From the NCBI RefSeq assembly GCF_007922615.2, contig NZ_CP042301.2, forward strand, positions 4,262,001-4,326,000: DNA of 64,000 nt, written 5' to 3'. Source of the stretch: Nitratireductor mangrovi. Lineage in GTDB: Bacteria > Pseudomonadota > Alphaproteobacteria > Rhizobiales > Rhizobiaceae. Every line of letters starts with the position of its first letter. Position 1 is the stretch's first letter. Positions 61,877-64,000 of the stretch are shown piece by piece. A program made the position numbers and the translations under genes. The notes under the pieces are model-generated. The model saw only the letters and a list, made by a program, of their open reading frames with translations. It did not search any database and had not been told where the DNA came from.

Positions 61877-62121
61877 GTGGTCGGACACTTCGTAAGCGAC
61901 CGATGCACGAGCGACTTTGCTTTGCGCTCTACCAAAGGCACAGGCTCCTGGAAACACCTGGCGCACGGCATCGCGGCTCGACTGACCGCCGCGAAATGAC
62001 GATCCGCCGGCTCGACAAGGTCTATCACGTCGAGCGCGTGACCTCGCGTGACGTGGTCGGCGGGTGAGGGCGTCCGATCGTACAGTCGTTGGTGGCAAGT
62101 CGCTCCGGGCCAGCACTTTGC
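61877..62121. other. Region behind etfA, no gene recognised
   Basis: About 245 bp. A 54-codon plus-strand frame from 61903 has no recognised domain or ribosome site. This is the junction between the etf genes and phage-derived DNA. Confidence 0.35.
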
Positions 62122-62412
62122 CTACGAGAAGAACTCGTCGTCCTCGGCTTCCAGGCCGCTGAACTCCCATGGCTTCGGGCCGAGGGGAGAGCTGGTGGTC
62201 ACCCGGCTCCGGGATGACGGCGAGAGGCCGAGTTCACACATGAACTTGTGCATGAGCTCGACATTCTTGTTGGCGATCGCCAGCCAGGGAGAGGGCTGCA
62301 CGTAGCCGGCAGGCGTCTTGAGCAGCGTCGGCGTTTCCTTCAGCCGTTTTTCGGCTTCCACCCAGCTCCCGGACACGCTTGATCCTGCAGTGGGCGTTCT
62401 TGGTCTCATCAA
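62122..62412 (-). pseudogene. Phage terminase small subunit (P27 family), C-terminal remnant
   Basis: The frame from about 62367 down reads SWVEAEKRLKETPTLLKTPA, GYVQPSPWLAIANKNVELMH and SRSRVTTSSPLGPKPWEF, ending in acidic residues. This is the C-terminal part of P27-type small terminases, which start phage DNA packaging. The N-terminal DNA-binding half is missing; the 15 residues before SWVEAEK do not match. No large subunit gene follows, so this is a leftover. Confidence 0.75.
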
Positions 62413-62451
62413 TCCCTCTGGATGTTCCCTTGCTTGCGTCCGGCATTGGCA

Positions 62452-63699
62452 TCAGCTTGCCTGCGCACCGCGTTCGGCAGCCACAGTCGCGAAGGACGCA
62501 TCGCTGCCTTCCAGCATGGCCGTCTCGCCGGTGAAGGACTGCCAGCGCTTCACAGCCACATCGACATAGGCCGGGTCGAGCTCGATGGCATGGCAGCATC
62601 GCCCCGTCATCTCTGCGGCTATGATTGTCGTGCCGGATCCACTGAACGGCTCGTAGACGGCCTGACCGGGAGAGGAATTGTTCTCGATCGGCCGGCGCAT
62701 GCACTCCACCGGCTTCTGCGTGCCATGGCCGCTGTCGTTCTTGCGGTGCGGTATCTGCCAGACGGTCGTCTGCTTGCGGTCGCCCTTCCAGTGGCCCTTC
62801 CTGCCCTTGCGCACAGCGTACCACGCCGGCTCATGTTGCCAGTGATAGTCCCCGCGGCCGATCACCAGGCGGGTCTTGTCCCATACGATCTGGGACCGGA
62901 TCGCAAAGCCCGAGGCCTCGAGGCTTTCCGCCACGATCCCGGCGTGAAGGGCGCCGTGCCAGACATAGGCGACATCGCCTGGGAAGAGCGCCCAGGCCTC
63001 ACGCCAGTCGGCGCGGTCGTCGTTGGCCACCTTGCCGGTCGCAAGCCCCTCGGCACCATTCAGCTTCCCGCGCCAGGCCGGATCGTAGTTGACGCCATAG
63101 GGAGGATCGGTGACCAGCAGGTGAGGGGAGACGCCACCCAGCAGGCGAGCCACATCCGCTTCACTGGTGGCATCACCGCAGATCAGACGATGGTTGCCGA
63201 GGACCCAGAGATCGCCGGGACGGCTCGCAGGCGTAGCGGGCGGGGCAGGGATGGCATCCGGATCGGTGAGGCCAGTCGTGCCGCGCGCAGTCAGCGCCGC
63301 GATCTCCTCCTCGCCGAACCCGGTCAGGGCCAGATCGAAGCCCAGGCTCTCCAGATCGCCGAACTCCAGCGCCAACAGCTCGTTGTCCCACCCGGCGTTG
63401 AGCGCCAGCCTGTTGTCGGCGATGACGTAGGCGCGCCTTTGTGCCTCGCTGAGACCTGCAAGCTCGATGACCGGAATCTGTGCCATGCCGAGCTTTCTCG
63501 CCGCCAGCAACCGTCCGTGGCCGGCAACGACCCCGTTCTCGCCGTCGACCAGGATGGGGTTGGTCCACCCGAACTCCCGGATGGATGCCGCGATCTCCGC
63601 CACCTGCGCCTCGGAATGAGTGCGCGCGTTGCGGGCGTACGGGATCAGTATGTCGAGGGGTCTGTAATCCAGCTGAAGAGAACGATCGCCTGTGGTCAT
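62452..63699 (-). CDS. ParB-domain site-specific DNA (adenine) methyltransferase, phage type
   Basis: A 415-residue enzyme. The N-terminal ParB/Srx-like domain (about residues 10-95) has IPYARNARTHSEAQVAEIAA and VDGENGVVAGHGRLLAARKL. The methyltransferase part has motif IV LLVTDPPYGVNYD near residue 198 and motif I EPFSGSGTTIIAAEM near residue 350; this order is the beta class of amino-methyltransferases. Such fusions are common in prophages and modify host or phage DNA. No restriction enzyme gene is present. The ATG at 63699 is used; a GTG at 63714 is also possible. Confidence 0.9.
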   Translation of the reverse strand: MTTGDRSLQLDYRPLDILIPYARNARTHSEAQVAEIAASIREFGWTNPILVDGENGVVAGHGRLLAARKLGMAQIPVIELAGLSEAQRRAYVIADNRLALNAGWDNELLALEFGDLESLGFDLALTGFGEEEIAALTARGTTGLTDPDAIPAPPATPASRPGDLWVLGNHRLICGDATSEADVARLLGGVSPHLLVTDPPYGVNYDPAWRGKLNGAEGLATGKVANDDRADWREAWALFPGDVAYVWHGALHAGIVAESLEASGFAIRSQIVWDKTRLVIGRGDYHWQHEPAWYAVRKGRKGHWKGDRKQTTVWQIPHRKNDSGHGTQKPVECMRRPIENNSSPGQAVYEPFSGSGTTIIAAEMTGRCCHAIELDPAYVDVAVKRWQSFTGETAMLEGSDASFATVAAERGAQAS

Positions 63700-64000
63700 G
63701 ATTGCCCGGAGCACCTTGCAAGGAACAAAGCCGCATACTTCATTAATCGCATGATATATCGGTCACAACCATCTGTGAATCATGACATTTGACGTCATTC
63801 GTACGCGCCGCTACGCTCTCCTGCGACAGATCGGTCGGACTCGACTTTGCCCGCGAAACCAGGGACGCCGAAACCGCGGTTGAAGGTTTCGGCACAGACT
63901 CCGGATGATGACGGCAATGACGCTTGTGACGCTTCCGCCTTCCTATCACTTCGACAAGAAATGCTCGTCAGACGGATAACATCAGGCAAGCGTCACTAGC
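63700..64000. other. Right end of the window, no gene recognised
   Basis: About 300 bp upstream of the methyltransferase gene. It should contain its promoter. The region is poorer in GC near 63740-63800. Open frames of 64-68 codons on the minus strand have no recognisable features. Confidence 0.4.

Noticed and set aside
59843..62170. 775-codon minus-strand frame across etfB and etfA
   Set aside because: Antisense to two highly conserved ETF genes; no recognisable domain.
62422..63792. 456-codon plus-strand frame opposite the methyltransferase gene
   Set aside because: The minus strand encodes DPPY and FSGSGTT motifs; the plus-strand frame has none.

Overview
The window is about 64 kb of GC-rich DNA with dense, operon-packed genes and many ATP-binding-cassette (ABC) and TRAP solute transporters, short-chain dehydrogenases (SDRs) and tyrosine-recombinase scars. 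This suggests an alphaproteobacterium of the Hyphomicrobiales (Rhizobiales), most likely the Phyllobacteriaceae/Mesorhizobium neighbourhood. That placement is inferred from protein style and synteny, not from a marker gene. No rRNA, tRNA or CRISPR array was seen.

Layout. 1-575: start of a sugar-binding protein gene that runs off the left edge. 840-2815: a soluble GAF histidine kinase and its NarL/FixJ-type regulator. 2968-11285 (minus): one purine-nucleoside operon with a BMP-family binding protein, ATPase, two permeases, an amidohydrolase (deaminase type), purine nucleoside phosphorylase and two SDRs. 11922-21526: a catabolic cluster for an unidentified (probably lactone or hydroxy-acid) substrate. 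It contains a TRAP transporter (dctPQM), a 3-hydroxyisobutyrate-dehydrogenase-like enzyme, three SDRs, a lactonase-type metallo-hydrolase, a class C beta-lactamase-like esterase, a carboxymuconolactone-decarboxylase-like protein and a GntR/FCD regulator. A shared 11-bp box lies at three of its promoters. 21851-22303: a deleted tyrosine recombinase. 22488-29225: an arabinofuranosidase, sugar ABC transporter and ArsR-type regulator locus. 29226-30044: decayed DNA. 30045-38105: a peptide/amide-type ABC transporter, an allophanate-hydrolase-like amidase and a LysR regulator. 38371-38981: two small helix-turn-helix genes of mobile-element type.

39347-61876: a large acyl-CoA catabolic island. It holds a medium-chain oxidoreductase, a shikimate-dehydrogenase-like protein, a GlcD-type FAD oxidase, a MaoC hydratase, two SDRs, a branched-chain amino acid type ABC transporter (liv), an acyl-CoA ligase, a TetR regulator, a DapA-like aldolase, a DUF1330 protein, an enoyl-CoA hydratase, an acyl-CoA dehydrogenase, a family III CoA-transferase, a fused indolepyruvate-ferredoxin-oxidoreductase-type enzyme and etfBA. 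Related palindromes precede four of its transcription units and are probably TetR operators. 62122-63699: a phage remnant (P27 terminase small-subunit fragment and a ParB-domain adenine methyltransferase) sits directly behind etfA.

How it fits together. The window reads as a series of import-and-degrade modules, each with its own regulator, separated by scars of mobile DNA. In the last module a plausible route is: import by Liv, 2-hydroxy acid to 2-oxo acid (FAD oxidase), oxidative decarboxylation to acyl-CoA (IOR-type enzyme) or activation by ligase/CoA-transferase, then dehydrogenation and hydration, with electrons passed to ETF. The actual substrates cannot be read from sequence. A recurring device is a perfect GC-rich hairpin without a T-tract right after the binding-protein gene in three transport operons.
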